From: Bacteroidota bacterium
GTDB lineage: Bacteria > Bacteroidota > Ignavibacteria > Ignavibacteriales > Ignavibacteriaceae
Length of the DNA stretch: 6,800 bases
Reading direction: 5' to 3'
Assembly: GCA_021793635.1 (NCBI GenBank)
Contig: JAJYSI010000184.1
Span: 1 to 6,800 of the forward strand
Shown piece after piece: positions 6,408 to 6,800 of the stretch. Both the position numbers and the translations under genes were made by a program. Below the pieces are notes generated by a model. It searched no databases. It worked only from the letters and a program-made list of their open reading frames with translations, and was not told where the DNA came from. Position 1 is the first letter of the stretch, and the number at the start of each line of letters is the position of its first letter.

Positions 6408-6800
6408 AGTAATCAATCGATATAAATATCTTTACTATTTCAATTAGAAATAAAACTCAGAGTTTTAATTTCCTCCAAAGCAATTTTTAAATAGAAGTCT
6501 GCGTTTTATTCCCAATAAAATTGAATTATTCTGAAAAAGATTTCGATTCATTTCTAAATAAATTCGACCTACTATTAATTAAATGCATATTATAAATAGT
6601 GAAAAGCGTTTTGTTAATTGAGAATCGTAATTTCCAATTTAACATTTGTATTTTTTAATTAATAAAATGCGATCTGCAAATTGAAAATTACATTTGGCAA
6701 ATAGAAAAATGTATTTTATTAATAACAAAATGCGTTTCCCAAATTGAAAAACGCGTTTTGTTAGAAAAAAATTGCGTTTGACTATTTAAAAATCTCGATT
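6408..6800. repeat. Degenerate 21-bp tandem repeat array, continuing past the window end
   Basis: These 393 bases hold no gene. A (G/T)CG-like anchor recurs about every 21 bases at 6417, 6438, 6459, 6480, 6501, 6522, 6543, 6564, 6585, 6606, 6625, 6647, 6669, 6690, 6711, 6732, 6753, 6774 and 6795. The anchor is clearest at 6501, 6606, 6669, 6732, 6753 and 6774 (GCG) and at 6417, 6543, 6564 and 6795 (TCG). Each unit reads roughly GCGTTTT, about five variable bases, then AAAT and an A-tract such as GAAAAAT. T-tract and A-tract centres are about 9-12 bases apart, close to one helical turn, so static curvature is expected. The spacing is 21 in most steps, 19-22 in a few. No spacers of CRISPR type are present. 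Possible roles are nucleoid-protein binding, iteron-like binding sites, or a decaying satellite. Confidence 0.75.
6452..6466. terminator. Small palindrome after the RNase gene, weak terminator candidate
   Basis: AAAACTCAGAGTTTT is a perfect inverted repeat of 7-base arms around one A, folding as a 6-base stem with a CAG loop and ending in Ts. It lies about 45 bases after the RNase stop codon. The stem is weak, and the array itself, which alternates A- and T-tracts, produces such palindromes (AAAACGCGTTTT at 6748-6759 is another), so a terminator role is only possible. Confidence 0.3.

Noticed and set aside
6408..6800. CRISPR array or coding repeat
   Set aside because: There are no conserved repeats separated by unique spacers, and stop codons are frequent in all frames. 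The 21-bp period being half the 42-bp period of the protein repeats upstream looks like coincidence, since the unit sequences do not resemble each other.

Overview
The window looks like chromosomal DNA from an AT-rich member of the Bacteroidota/Ignavibacteriota (FCB) group. The main reason is the pair of long MacB/FtsX-type permeases that end in the near-identical tails NPIKSLRYE and NPVKSLRYE, one of which begins MLKNYFKIAFRNLLRHK, a style typical of that group. A possible TTTG / TAnnTTTG-like promoter agrees. The taxonomic call is inference from protein style, not from a marker gene. No rRNA, tRNA, insertion sequence or CRISPR array is visible.

Left part (1-3679): the C-terminal end of one ABC permease (1-479) and a complete paralogue (1253-3679), both on +, flank a small gene on the minus strand (594-908). 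That gene encodes a retropepsin-like clan AA aspartic protease. Its reading frame is cut by one in-frame TAA, after which a family-like C-terminus continues in the same frame to 525, so it looks freshly truncated. The permeases are expected to work with an ATPase encoded outside the window.

Right part (about 3680-6407): a non-coding gap holds a hairpin, a perfect 19-bp palindrome overlapping a plausible promoter, and a short leader. It is followed by two genes joined by a 4-base ATGA overlap. The first (3937-4941, probably starting further upstream without a standard start codon) is a protein I do not recognise. The second (4938-6407) is a 489-residue protein with a phase-locked array of 14-residue repeats in front of a C-terminal NYN/PIN-like ribonuclease domain related to Zc3h12a/Regnase. 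The tight coupling suggests one functional unit: a ribonuclease effector with an upstream partner, possibly a toxin-antitoxin-like, defence or RNA-decay module. That role is inference.

Far right (6408-6800): no gene. The whole stretch is a degenerate tandem repeat with a spacing very close to 21 bp (two DNA helical turns), alternating T-tracts and A-tracts, and it runs off the window end. This predicts curved DNA or a protein-binding array. The repeat-RNase operon and this 21-bp array are the two most unusual items here.
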